Shown piece after piece: positions 25,055 to 32,912 of a DNA stretch of 36,805 nt (positions are counted from its first letter, which is position 1; every line of letters begins with the position of its first letter). Source of the DNA: a virus; the IMG/VR virus record IMGVR_UViG_3300017917_000441, positions 1 through 36,805 of that record; one strand, 5' to 3'. The position numbers and the translations under genes are program-made. The notes under the pieces were generated by a model that had not been told where the DNA came from, made no database searches, and saw nothing but the letters and a program-made list of their open reading frames with translations.

Positions 25055-26089
25055 TCACATGATGATAGCTGCTTCTCTCTGTGTAAAGAGATTGAATGTA
25101 TCACCTGATCTGTTTAAGTCAAGTGTAGAGCAGTGAATGCCATTATCCCAGAAGTATTGATGTCGATAAGGACACACGATGGGTTCGATGCTGTGCTTGT
25201 CTAGGAAATCAAACACTCGATTGTCATGCTGTGCGAACACTACCTTGCTCTCGTCGATGATCAATGCATTGATGCTGAATATGGTTTCCTGTACGTTACC
25301 TATCCAATCAGTCAACCATGCAGCTACGAACTGCTCGAACTCTTGATCAGTCTCTCCGCGGATCATCCACCACTTGGTAAAGTCTGGTGATCTAGCGTTA
25401 GTCATCTTCCTGTAGGGATGATCCTCATCGCTATCGATCTCTAGCATGTCCCAGTCTGGCATGAGTGTTGACCAATCGATACCTATGTCCCTACGTGCGA
25501 TGCCCACGCCTGGCTTGAGGAATATGAAGTCTCCATCGTTGTGGCCTCCCAGCGTTATCTGGTTGATGCGATTGTGCGGTAGCTGTTTTTGCAGCCAGGC
25601 TATTTCTATGTGATGGAAGGTAGCATATCGATCAACGATTATGTCTTGTCCAAGCTGCGTGATGCTGGGAGCAGCTAGTTCATTGTATGATCTCTTGGAA
25701 TATCCCGGCAATCTCAGGAAAGGCGCATAGCAAACATCTTCTAGCTTGCTTATTATGTTAGGATGATCAGCACCTACCAAGAACATCTTATCGCCTATGA
25801 CCAACTGGCCATCTCGTGGTGCCATGGGCGGTCTAGGTACCAACGTGCTGTCTTTGATATGCTGCTGTATGCTGCCTTCTGCTCGATCAGGTCTGATGAC
25901 GCCAACGCCTTGCTGTCTTAGAAGATCGCAGAGCCTTTGGAAATCTTCTTCGGTCTCGTCAGCTATCTGCTCCAGCATGTGCTTGGTCTTGCTGTTGGGC
26001 ATCTCGCGGAAGAACTCGCGATCATAGACTCGCCCAACCATTGCGTTGCGCAAAGGGTGCCACTGGCAATGTATGTTGAGATCGATCAT
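25055..26089 (-). CDS. Glycine-amidinotransferase-like enzyme (guanidine-group superfamily)
   Basis: A 344-residue protein of the guanidine-modifying (GATM/arginine deiminase/DDAH) superfamily. Visible parts: HPLRNAMVG at 11-19; RPPMAPRDG at 86-94; GGHNDGDFIFLKPGVGI at 181-197, where His183 and Asp185 match the H-x-D of GATM; QETIFSINALII at 267-278; and GIHCSTLDLNR at 317-327 with Cys320 as the candidate nucleophile, matching the HC of GATM. Such enzymes move an amidino group from arginine to an amine, or hydrolyse arginine-like substrates; the acceptor here is unknown. All candidate catalytic residues are present, so it is probably active. ATG 26089 overlaps the stop of the 58-aa ORF (TGATG), tying a metabolic enzyme to a tail-assembly operon. 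Similar genes are known in marine T4-like phages, by recollection. Confidence 0.85.
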   Translation of the reverse strand: MIDLNIHCQWHPLRNAMVGRVYDREFFREMPNSKTKHMLEQIADETEEDFQRLCDLLRQQGVGVIRPDRAEGSIQQHIKDSTLVPRPPMAPRDGQLVIGDKMFLVGADHPNIISKLEDVCYAPFLRLPGYSKRSYNELAAPSITQLGQDIIVDRYATFHHIEIAWLQKQLPHNRINQITLGGHNDGDFIFLKPGVGIARRDIGIDWSTLMPDWDMLEIDSDEDHPYRKMTNARSPDFTKWWMIRGETDQEFEQFVAAWLTDWIGNVQETIFSINALIIDESKVVFAQHDNRVFDFLDKHSIEPIVCPYRHQYFWDNGIHCSTLDLNRSGDTFNLFTQREAAIIM

Positions 26090-26265
26090 CAGAAGAACGG
26101 CATGCCTGATTTCTTGGTAGTCTCGAGGTTTTCCTTGATCAAAGATCCAATTAGCTTCTTATCTTCGAGATCGAGATCCCAAGCTTCTGTCATGGTGATG
26201 CCACCACGCATGTACCAACATATCTTGATTATTTCGTTCTTGATCTCGTTGACCTCCCGGTCCAT
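26089..26265 (-). CDS. 58-aa ORF after gp26-like gene; candidate frameshift extension
   Basis: A short ORF from ATG 26265 to TGA 26091-26089 encoding 58 residues (MDREVNEIKNEIIKICWYM to KKSGMPFF), helical with a conserved-looking WYMRGGITM segment. Its frame stays open upstream of the ATG into the end of the gp26-like gene, back to and beyond the heptamer A_AAT_TTT at 26328-26322. The ATG has no Shine-Dalgarno sequence and lies just after a perfect 7-bp hairpin (26289-26272). Both facts favour translation by -1 frameshifting from the gp26-like gene, giving a 351-residue fusion, like the lambda G/GT tail chaperones. Re-initiation after the gp26-like stop at 26298 is the alternative. It resembles small tail-chaperone partners by context only. 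Confidence 0.7.
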   Translation of the reverse strand: MDREVNEIKNEIIKICWYMRGGITMTEAWDLDLEDKKLIGSLIKENLETTKKSGMPFF

Positions 26266-26271
26266 GCTAGA

Positions 26272-26289
26272 CAGATAGCTAACTATCTG
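26272..26289 (-). repeat. Perfect 7-bp hairpin between gp26-like stop and 58-aa ORF ATG
   Basis: The minus strand reads CAGATAG-TTAG-CTATCTG. It lies 32 bases after the slippery heptamer and 6 bases before the ATG of the 58-aa ORF. It may hide that ATG from ribosomes or help stall elongating ribosomes, though the distance is longer than for classic frameshift stimulators. Confidence 0.6.
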
Positions 26290-26297
26290 TTCGTTAT

Positions 26298-27143
26298 CTA
26301 GCGTGAGGAGCCGGGACCGAAAAAATTTGCAGGATTGAACTCTAGCTTAGTCTCGTAGGTCTTTGTGCATCCTTCGCAGTTAACGGTCAGCATGGGCAAC
26401 TGATAACCTTTGACATATCCATCAATGATAGATCTGATATTATCAAATGTTTCTTTATCTACGTTGCTGATGAAATCAGCAATCATCCCTTTATCAGTCA
26501 CTACTTCACCATCAGGGGTTGTTATCTTTTGAACGCTTTCTGCCAGTCTCAGCCCTAGCTTGCTAGCAAGAGTCTTGATAGCACCTTGCAGTATGTTCTG
26601 CCTTTGGCTAGTGGTGATGTTTTCTTGCGCAAGCTGCATGATGATCCTCTGTTCATCATACGTGTCTTGATCTAGCTGATTAATAGCTCTGTAATCAGTT
26701 GGTTTGAGATGAAGTAACAATGTACCGCAGGAATACTTTGGATCATCTTCAGGTTGCTTGATGTTTTCTAAAACCCAACGCAAGTCTATCTCACCGTCGT
26801 TGACATGATTGCAATGCGGGCACTTAGTTTCGATCTTCATCTCATGCCCGTAAGTTGCTATCCTGATAGCTATCAATATGACGTCTAGATCAGTCCTAGG
26901 TGTGCTCCACGGGTCTAGTATATTTGGCATGCAGCTCTGTATCATGCTGGTAGTAGCGGTTCCGTTCATCAGAGCGTCAGCATTCTTTACTAATAGCTCA
27001 TCCTTGCCTGTCATGCTGAGAACCGGGTATTCACCGTTCTCAGTCTTGGCTAAAGAACCTTCTGGCCACCATCTGTCTTGTCCAGGCAGCTTGATGAATA
27101 TCTTTGGTTGCCTAAAGTGCTTGCGCAATGGGTTATCGGTCAT
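26298..27143 (-). CDS. 26: Baseplate hub/tail assembly protein, gp26-like
   Basis: A 281-residue protein of the T4 gp26-type baseplate family. The N-terminus (RKHFRQPKIFIKLPGQDRWW) and the zinc-ribbon cysteines are the main marks: Cys108-P-H-Cys111 and Cys256-E-G-Cys259, flanking a helical middle with DQDTYDEQRIIMQLAQENI. T4 gp26 has 208 residues and is needed for hub assembly. The C-terminus is FFGPGSSR with TAG at 26298, but a slippery heptamer sits 8 codons before the end. It is the first gene of its minus-strand operon, with a perfect TATAAATA 38 bases upstream, and is divergent from the tape measure gene. The ribosome-binding site is weak (CGGAAA). Family assignment is fairly secure; the role as hub component or chaperone is inferred. 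Confidence 0.8.
   Translation of the reverse strand: MTDNPLRKHFRQPKIFIKLPGQDRWWPEGSLAKTENGEYPVLSMTGKDELLVKNADALMNGTATTSMIQSCMPNILDPWSTPRTDLDVILIAIRIATYGHEMKIETKCPHCNHVNDGEIDLRWVLENIKQPEDDPKYSCGTLLLHLKPTDYRAINQLDQDTYDEQRIIMQLAQENITTSQRQNILQGAIKTLASKLGLRLAESVQKITTPDGEVVTDKGMIADFISNVDKETFDNIRSIIDGYVKGYQLPMLTVNCEGCTKTYETKLEFNPANFFGPGSSR
26322..26328 (-). promoter_or_regulatory. Candidate -1 frameshift slippery site A_AAT_TTT
   Basis: In the reading frame of the gp26-like gene the codons are GCA AAT TTT TTC (Ala272-Asn-Phe-Phe). This gives a zero-frame X_XXY_YYZ heptamer, A_AAT_TTT, followed by three more T. A -1 slip enters the open frame of the 58-aa ORF, bypassing the TAG stop at 26300-26298. 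The linking residues would be F-R-S-R-L-L-T-L-D-N-E-Q-I-V-S-Y-L-S-S before Met. Confidence 0.5.
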
Positions 27144-27154
27144 GTGTTTTTCCG

Positions 27155-27162
27155 GTTAAATA
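27155..27162 (+). promoter_or_regulatory. Late-promoter-like variant GTTAAATA before the tape measure gene
   Basis: GTTAAATA matches the T4 consensus at the last six positions. It has 37 bases to the ATG at 27200, much like the spacing of the TTAAATA motif before 31501. It is a plausible weaker late promoter facing the opposite way to 27182-27189. Confidence 0.35.
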
Positions 27163-27181
27163 AAGTAGCTGGATTCAGTTG

Positions 27182-27189
27182 TATTTATA
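27182..27189 (-). promoter_or_regulatory. Consensus late promoter TATAAATA
   Basis: The minus strand carries a perfect T4 late-promoter sequence, TATAAATA, with 38 bases to the ATG of the gp26-like gene at 27143. This is the clearest late promoter in the window and predicts control by gp55. Confidence 0.75.
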
Positions 27190-27199
27190 TGGGTAGATA

Positions 27200-29332
27200 A
27201 TGGCCGTTACGGGAAAATTTGGTGATGAGAACATAGAGCTCAACAATGCTGCTGAAGAAGCAACGTTGCAAGAGCTTGTGGACATAATGAAGAAAGCTAC
27301 CACATCTGGTGGTAAGCTTGATCCTAAAGCCATGCAGGGATTAACTGACTCTGCTAAGAAAAACACATCTAGCTTAAACGACATGCTCAAATCAGCTACT
27401 CGCGGTGCTGACGGTCTAGACGAGCTTGCTACCGAGTCCGAAAAGGGACAGAAAGCAATCAAGAATTTTGGCAGCAGCATGGCGTCTACTGCTTCTAACT
27501 TTGCCAAGAGCATGACACAAGCTAGTGGCGAAGGTGCAGTCAAGAACGTGTTTGAAGCCGCTACAAACGGAATCACTGACACCATAGAAGCAATAGGTGA
27601 CGTAGTACCCGGTGGCGTTGGAAAAGCCATAGCTGGTGGAGCGAGTGCGGTAATCGGCACCATTGGCGGTGCAGCTGGTTTCTTCATAGGTACCATGCAA
27701 GAGTTTGGGGAAAGCTTCCGCGAGCAAGCTAACATGGGATTCATAGCTGGCGAGGGAATAGGTGCTTTCAACAACAAGATACTAGAGTCTGGCATGACCT
27801 TTGGGCAGTTCAACGCTCTATTGAAGGAAAATTCTGAAAATTTAAGGACGATGGGCGGATCAGTTAGCCAGGGTGCTAGACAAGTATTGAGATTGCGCAA
27901 GTCCTTGCAAGGACAAGAAGAGCAGTTTCTGAGATTAGGTTACGCTCAAGAAGAACTAGCACCTATGTTGGCAGAATATTCTGCCATCTTAGAACGAGGT
28001 GCAAGTAGTAGAACTATTAGCGATCAGCAGCTTATAGAACAGAGCTATGAATACGCTAAGAGCTTGCGATTAATGACTGATCTCACAGGCAAGAGCGCAA
28101 AAGAGTTGCAAGATGAAGCTCAAGCTGCGGCTACTGAAGCTAAGAATCAAGCTTATCTAATGGACCTAGAAAGGCAAGGTCGAGCAGGCGCTAGCACTAC
28201 GTTTGGAATGATCTCAAGCGATCTAGCCAGACTTGCACCTGGATATGAAAATTTGTTTAAGGATTACAACACCCAATATGGTGTTGCTATGAGCGCCACG
28301 ACTGGTATCTTAGAATCACAGAATCCTGCTCTAGCAGGTGTCTTGCGCGAGATGAAAGAAGGTATCGCAAATGGCACCATTAACGAAACTAATGCAAGAG
28401 ATATTTTTATACAGAAGATAAAAGAAAACGAAGAAGGAATTAATCAAGGACTTAGGAATATTGCTAATCTGGCACAAGCAGGTATTGAAGGTACTGAAGG
28501 TGTTGGTGTTGCTATCAAGAACTTGAATGATATCTTTAAGCTTGATCTTGAAGCTGCAAAAACAAACTTAGATAAAGCAAAGACAACTAAAGATGAGTTA
28601 ACCACATCTTATGTTTCGTTGTCAAACGCTAATCAGAATCTAGCACGGATACAGAATGAATTAGCGAATGCTATTGGAGCTGCAGGAACTAAGTTTGGAT
28701 TAGTTGGCGGAATAGAATCTGCTACAGATGCTTTAAAATCATGGACTGAAGCCTTGCGTCCTGAATTTTCAGCTGAGAGGTTAAGTGCAGGAGCAGAAGC
28801 AGCTACGAGAGTAGGTGAAGGCGGGTTAGTTGAACCAGTTCCTCAGAATTTAGGAAGAGGCGGCACTAGACCGTTGACAAGTGCTCAACAGCAGCAGCTA
28901 GCTGACTTTGAGAGATTCGAAGGCATGAGTGACGAAGAACTTGCGCAGATAGGCATGAGAAGAAGCATAGCGTCAGGTTCTGGATTGTTTGGATCTGATT
29001 TCCTAAGCAGTTGGGTTGGAGATAACATCTATGAAAAAGTCAATGATAGGAACATGCCAGGTAATACTCCCACAGTCAGTGAAAAGCGTTTTGCCAGGGG
29101 AGGCATTATTCCAGACATGGGACCTGATGGAATCAGCATCAGAGCAGGTGACGGTGTTTCAGAAGCAGTAGTTCCTTTGCCTGACGGTCGCAATATTCCA
29201 GTCAACATGAGCACAGACTTCAAACAAACTAATCAACTTTTAGGTTCACTTATCTCTATCAACCGTGCTATGCTACAGGCAATGGAACAAAGCAACAATA
29301 TCAGCAGAACCTCTGCTATGTACGCTAGGTAA
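27200..29332 (+). CDS. Tail length tape measure protein
   Basis: A 710-residue protein with tape-measure features. It has an alpha-helical, Ala/Glu/Gln-rich body, a hydrophobic Gly-rich segment at about 135-165 (VVPGGVGKAIAGGASAVIGT) that could insert in the host membrane, and a C-terminal end typical of tape measures (FARGGIIPDMGPDGISIRAG; GVSEAVVPLPDGRNIPV). It would set tail length from inside the tube, as T4 gp29 does (590 residues). At roughly 0.15 nm per residue the tail would be about 105 nm. It starts 57 bases from the divergent gp26-like gene, keeping the tail-chaperone/tape-measure neighbourhood seen in other tailed phages. The start follows GGGTAGATA. Role is well supported; homology with gp29 is unproven. 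Confidence 0.82.
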   Translation: MAVTGKFGDENIELNNAAEEATLQELVDIMKKATTSGGKLDPKAMQGLTDSAKKNTSSLNDMLKSATRGADGLDELATESEKGQKAIKNFGSSMASTASNFAKSMTQASGEGAVKNVFEAATNGITDTIEAIGDVVPGGVGKAIAGGASAVIGTIGGAAGFFIGTMQEFGESFREQANMGFIAGEGIGAFNNKILESGMTFGQFNALLKENSENLRTMGGSVSQGARQVLRLRKSLQGQEEQFLRLGYAQEELAPMLAEYSAILERGASSRTISDQQLIEQSYEYAKSLRLMTDLTGKSAKELQDEAQAAATEAKNQAYLMDLERQGRAGASTTFGMISSDLARLAPGYENLFKDYNTQYGVAMSATTGILESQNPALAGVLREMKEGIANGTINETNARDIFIQKIKENEEGINQGLRNIANLAQAGIEGTEGVGVAIKNLNDIFKLDLEAAKTNLDKAKTTKDELTTSYVSLSNANQNLARIQNELANAIGAAGTKFGLVGGIESATDALKSWTEALRPEFSAERLSAGAEAATRVGEGGLVEPVPQNLGRGGTRPLTSAQQQQLADFERFEGMSDEELAQIGMRRSIASGSGLFGSDFLSSWVGDNIYEKVNDRNMPGNTPTVSEKRFARGGIIPDMGPDGISIRAGDGVSEAVVPLPDGRNIPVNMSTDFKQTNQLLGSLISINRAMLQAMEQSNNISRTSAMYAR

Positions 29333-29358
29333 GTATAGTAGCATTAGGAACAAATTAC

Positions 29359-31119
29359 ATGTCATGGCGCAAGCACTTTAAGATAGCTAATCCAGACGGT
29401 GTGTTCAGCCCACTAGGTGGCGGACAATCATCGAGCTCTACTCCGCAGTTTGGATTCAAGAACTATCAGAACCCACTACCAGATGTCTACACTGGGCATC
29501 CAAACCGCATCGAGCGTTACAACCAATATGAGAACATGGACATTGACCCTGAGGTCAATGCTGCCCTAGACACCATCGCTGAGTTCTGCACACAGGAAAG
29601 CGACGAGAATCAAACGCCATTTGACATCAAGTTCAGCGATGAACCAACCAAGACAGAAGTAAAGATCATCACAGAGCAGCTCAAGAACTGGTGCAGCTTG
29701 CAGCAGTTTGACCGCAGGATGATGAAGCTGTTCCGCAACACTCTCAAGTATGGCGATCAGGTCTTGATCAGAGATCCGCAGACCTTTGAGCTCTTCTGGG
29801 TTGACATGGCCAAGGTAACCAAGATCGTGGTCAACGAGAGCAAGGGCAAGGAGCCTGAGCACTACTTCATCAAGGATGTCTCGCCTAACTTCGAGAACCT
29901 GACCATCACCACTACTACAGCGCAGGACACTTATGTCCGCAGTCCTCAGACTGGCGGTGCCACAGGCAGCTACACATTGCCAACTGCTCCATACACTGGC
30001 GGCAGCAGATTTACCTTAGGTGCAAACGAGAAGAGCATAGACGCCAAGCACATCGTGCATCTCAGCTTGACAGAAGGCTTAGATGCCAACTGGCCATTTG
30101 GCATAAGCATCCTCGAGAACGTGTTCAAGGTCTACAAGCAGAAAGAACTGTTGGAAGATGCTATCCTGATCTATCGCGTGCAGCGTGCGCCAGAGCGCAG
30201 GGTGTTCTACATCGACGTGGGCAACATGCCCAGCCACTTGGCCATGCAGTTCGTTGAGCGCGTCAAGAACGAGATCCACCAGCGCAGGATACCTACGCAA
30301 ACTGGTGGTGGCAACAACATCATGGATGCTACCTACAATCCACTTAGCATCAACGAAGACTACTTCTTCCCGCAGACAGCAGAAGGCCGTGGTTCTAAGG
30401 TCGAGACCTTACCAGGTGGTGAGAACCTAGGTCAGATCGATGACCTCAAGTATTTCAACAACAAGCTGCTGCGTGGCCTGAGAATTCCAAGCTCTTACCT
30501 ACCGACTGGTCCAGAAGATGGCACAATGGCCTACACGGACGGCAAGGTAACTACTGCTCTCATCCAAGAGCATCGATTCAACCAATACTGCAAGAGATTG
30601 CAGAACCTAGTGTCGAGCACGCTAGACAAGGAGTTCAAGACCTTCCTAGCTTGGCGTGGATTCAACATCGACAACAGCTTGTTTGAGCTCAAGCTGACTG
30701 AGCCAATGAACTTTGCTGCTTATCGCTCAGTTGACGTTGATGCTGCTAGGATACAGAGCTTTACTGGCATAGCTGCTACTCCTTATCTATCTAAGCGTTT
30801 CATGCTCAAGAAGTACCTAGGCCTCAGCGATGTTGAGCTCAAAGAGAACGAGGAGCTGTGGCGCGAAGAGACAGGCAAGAGCGCAGAACCAGCAGCTACA
30901 GGCACGGATCTACGTAACGTAGGCGTGAGCCCAGGTGCTATCACGGGCGACCTAGATGCGCTAGACACACTCGAGCAACCAGCTGGTGAAGAGGGCGGCT
31001 TACCTGGTCTAGAAGCAGGCGCACCAACAGCTACACCACCTGGTGGCGCCACACCTGGAGCAGCAGGTCCAGCAGGTGGGCTACCTGGAGCAACGCCTAC
31101 AACGGGCCCAACGGTGTAA
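29359..31119 (+). CDS. 20: Portal vertex protein gp20
   Basis: A 586-residue homologue of T4 gp20 (524), the dodecameric portal through which DNA enters the head and to which the tail joins. Family stretches are clear: YQNPLPDVYTGHPNRIERY, YENMDIDPEVNAALDTIAEF, LIYRVQRAPERRVFYIDVGN and a MAYTDGKVTTALIQEHRFN segment. The C-terminus ends in about 45 residues rich in Gly, Pro, Ala and Thr, a low-complexity tail absent from T4. The start is ATG 29359 with TTAGGA about 13 bases upstream; an in-frame alternative is not obvious. It follows the tape measure and heads the capsid block. Confidence 0.96.
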   Translation: MSWRKHFKIANPDGVFSPLGGGQSSSSTPQFGFKNYQNPLPDVYTGHPNRIERYNQYENMDIDPEVNAALDTIAEFCTQESDENQTPFDIKFSDEPTKTEVKIITEQLKNWCSLQQFDRRMMKLFRNTLKYGDQVLIRDPQTFELFWVDMAKVTKIVVNESKGKEPEHYFIKDVSPNFENLTITTTTAQDTYVRSPQTGGATGSYTLPTAPYTGGSRFTLGANEKSIDAKHIVHLSLTEGLDANWPFGISILENVFKVYKQKELLEDAILIYRVQRAPERRVFYIDVGNMPSHLAMQFVERVKNEIHQRRIPTQTGGGNNIMDATYNPLSINEDYFFPQTAEGRGSKVETLPGGENLGQIDDLKYFNNKLLRGLRIPSSYLPTGPEDGTMAYTDGKVTTALIQEHRFNQYCKRLQNLVSSTLDKEFKTFLAWRGFNIDNSLFELKLTEPMNFAAYRSVDVDAARIQSFTGIAATPYLSKRFMLKKYLGLSDVELKENEELWREETGKSAEPAATGTDLRNVGVSPGAITGDLDALDTLEQPAGEEGGLPGLEAGAPTATPPGGATPGAAGPAGGLPGATPTTGPTV

Positions 31120-31138
31120 ATACTACGGAGAAACTAAG

Positions 31139-31360
31139 ATGATCCTGAACGAGATGTTTGCAGAATACCCAGATCAGTACCAGGATCTATCCAAGGATGC
31201 TAGTCAGTTAAAGTACACTGACACTAGGAAAACCAGGCTAACATTAGATCAAATCAACAGGCTTCGCAAGATGAATGACATGAGGGCTCTAGAACATGCA
31301 AAAGAAATGGCATTAGTGCAACAGATGTACGGCGCGCAACCTACCGAGCAGACATTATAA
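31139..31360 (+). CDS. Small conserved protein between gp20 and prohead core
   Basis: A 73-residue helical, charged protein (MILNEMFAEYPDQYQDLSKD; RKTRLTLDQINRLRKMNDMR). The frame is open from 31043, but that earlier ATG lies inside gp20. GGAG 9-10 bases before ATG 31139 fixes this start. A similar small protein follows gp20 in marine T4-like phages as I recall, and T4 has gp67 here. It may be a prohead core or chaperone component. No catalytic motif. Confidence 0.8.
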   Translation: MILNEMFAEYPDQYQDLSKDASQLKYTDTRKTRLTLDQINRLRKMNDMRALEHAKEMALVQQMYGAQPTEQTL

Positions 31361-31408
31361 TAAGCGCGTTGTTTATACCAATTTTTCCGTAATAACTACC
31401 TGTCAAGC

Positions 31409-31429
31409 GCAGATTTGTTCAAAATCTGC
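31409..31429. repeat. Perfect 8-bp hairpin in the 31361-31500 gap
   Basis: GCAGATTT-GTTCA-AAATCTGC forms a perfect stem-loop between the small gene after gp20 and the core gene. No T-run follows on either strand, so it is not a standard terminator. It could mark an mRNA processing or stability site. The rest of this gap holds the promoter-like motif at 31458 and a ribosome-binding site. Confidence 0.55.
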
Positions 31430-31457
31430 CTATTATAGCTCTATATCCAAGCTCATC

Positions 31458-31465
31458 ATTAAATA
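31458..31465 (+). promoter_or_regulatory. Late-promoter-like variant ATTAAATA before the core gene
   Basis: ATTAAATA matches the last six positions of TATAAATA, with 35 bases to ATG 31501. A strong ribosome-binding site (ATAGGAG) follows it. It would provide separate late expression of the core-protease-scaffold-capsid genes. Confidence 0.35.
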
Positions 31466-31500
31466 TTCTTAGATCCCACGGGATATAGGAGTTATATCAA

Positions 31501-32262
31501 ATGAGCAAGTCTAAGTTTGAAGCACTCATTGAGCACATCCTCAATGATAACACAGAAGCAGCTAAAGAGCTGTTCCATGACATCGTGGTCGAGAAGAGCC
31601 GCGAGATTTACACAGATCTAGTACGTGAAGAGTCTGAAGGATCAGAGGGTTCAGAAGGATCCGAAGGTGCAGAAGACGTTAAGGAAGCTATCGTTGATGA
31701 GATCGGTGGCGATGCCGCTGACGACATGATCGATGACATCGAGAGCGATGAAGCAGGTATGGGCATGGATGCCGCTGCTGATGAGCTTGGTTCAGAGATG
31801 GGCGATGCAGATTCTGCAGAAGCTGGCGAAGAGATGGGCGACGAGGAAATCGAAGATCGCGTCGTTGATCTAGAAGCTGCTCTCGACGAGCTCAAGGCTG
31901 AGTTTGACAAGCTAATGAGCGCAGAAGAAGAGAGCCACGCTGAAGCTGGTGACGAGATGGGCGCAGAGATGGGCGCAGAAATGCCAGAAGAAGGCATGGT
32001 GCGCGAGTACGTCGAGAAGGCCCCAGCCCCAGTAAAGTCTGAGACCAACGTAAACGCTCACAGCGTTGTCGCTGGCAAGAACGACATGGGCGGTACTGCA
32101 AAGAACCTAGTCCAGGGCGGTGAAGCCAAGGGCGCCGCAACACCTAAGTCAGGTGACATGGGCGCTGTTGATCCACGCGAAGCAGGCAAGTCAGCTTTCG
32201 ACAAGAAGGCTCCAGCTGCTAAGACTGGTGAATCAGGCGTAAACGCTAAGAGCACATTGTAA
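31501..32262 (+). CDS. Acidic prohead core protein (gp67/gp68-type)
   Basis: A 253-residue, extremely acidic protein. The N-terminal 45 residues (KFEALIEHILNDNTEAAKEL; VVEKSREIYTDLV) are the recognisable part, of the type seen in prohead core proteins of marine T4-like phages. An EGSEGSEGSEG repeat follows, then a long Glu/Asp/Ala/Met-rich region with MGAEMGAEM and a helical heptad at about 119-140, and a basic C-terminus (KSAFDKKAPAAK). Core proteins fill the prohead and are degraded by gp21; LIE at 10-12 fits the L/I-x-E cleavage rule. The start has AGGAG 8 bases upstream. It precedes gp21, as gp67/68 do in T4. Which T4 core protein it equals is unclear. Confidence 0.78.
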   Translation: MSKSKFEALIEHILNDNTEAAKELFHDIVVEKSREIYTDLVREESEGSEGSEGSEGAEDVKEAIVDEIGGDAADDMIDDIESDEAGMGMDAAADELGSEMGDADSAEAGEEMGDEEIEDRVVDLEAALDELKAEFDKLMSAEEESHAEAGDEMGAEMGAEMPEEGMVREYVEKAPAPVKSETNVNAHSVVAGKNDMGGTAKNLVQGGEAKGAATPKSGDMGAVDPREAGKSAFDKKAPAAKTGESGVNAKSTL

Positions 32263-32271
32263 GGAACTGCA

Positions 32272-32898
32272 ATGAAGCCCCTTCTAATTGAGAGCTTGAC
32301 TTTCGACCAGGCCCAGATGGTGACAGAGAGCGCCAACGACGGCAAGGATCTATACATGAAGGGCATCTGCATCCAGGGCGGGGTAGAGAACGGTAACAAC
32401 CGCATCTATCCCGTCAATGAGATCTCTAAAGCCGTAAAGACCATCAACGAGCAGATCAAGGGTGGTTTTAGCGTGCTAGGTGAAGTTGATCATCCAACTA
32501 ACCTGCGCATTAACTTAGATCGCGTCAGCCACATGATAGAACAGATGTGGATGGACGGCCCTAACGGTTACGGCAAGCTAAAGATCCTTTCAACCCCAAT
32601 GGGTAACCTAGTGAAGACCATGCTTGAAGCTGGTGTCAAGCTAGGCGTATCATCAAGGGGTGACGGAAACGTAAACGAATCTACTGGTCATGTTAGCGAC
32701 TTCAACATACTAACAGTTGACATAGTAGCACAACCTTCCGCTCCAAATGCATATCCACAAGCTGTCTATGAGAGCTTGCTGAACATGCGTTATGGTCATC
32801 GCACGCTTGAGATGGCTCAGGAGCTTAATGAAGACAAGCGAGTACAGAAGCATGTGACTGAAGCAGTCAAACGCTTTATCAATGAACTGAAAATATGA
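32272..32898 (+). CDS. 21: Prohead maturation protease gp21
   Basis: A 208-residue homologue of T4 gp21 (212), the serine protease that cleaves scaffold and capsid proteins after L/I-x-E. The candidate catalytic residues are His74 in GEVDHPTN and a Ser in GVSSRGDG (127-128), with Asp150 in the LTVDIV strand as a possible third member. The start has AAGGAACTGCA before ATG, 9 bases after the core stop. The end overlaps an upstream ATG of the gp22 frame, though the likely gp22 start is later. Confidence 0.95.
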   Translation: MKPLLIESLTFDQAQMVTESANDGKDLYMKGICIQGGVENGNNRIYPVNEISKAVKTINEQIKGGFSVLGEVDHPTNLRINLDRVSHMIEQMWMDGPNGYGKLKILSTPMGNLVKTMLEAGVKLGVSSRGDGNVNESTGHVSDFNILTVDIVAQPSAPNAYPQAVYESLLNMRYGHRTLEMAQELNEDKRVQKHVTEAVKRFINELKI

Positions 32899-32912
32899 TT
32901 CAGGAGAAAAAT

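Noticed and set aside
31043-31138. N-terminal extension of the small gene after gp20
   Set aside because: The extra 32 codons overlap the gp20 C-terminus in another frame, and a GGAG sits just before ATG 31139.
31380-31410. TTGACA on the minus strand as a -35 element
   Set aside because: The nearest TATAAA is 23 bases away, too far for a normal spacer, and no minus-strand gene starts nearby.
31608-32048. 146-aa Ser-rich ORF antisense to the prohead core gene
   Set aside because: It is the reverse of Glu/Asp/Ala-rich codons; no motif and no ribosome-binding site.
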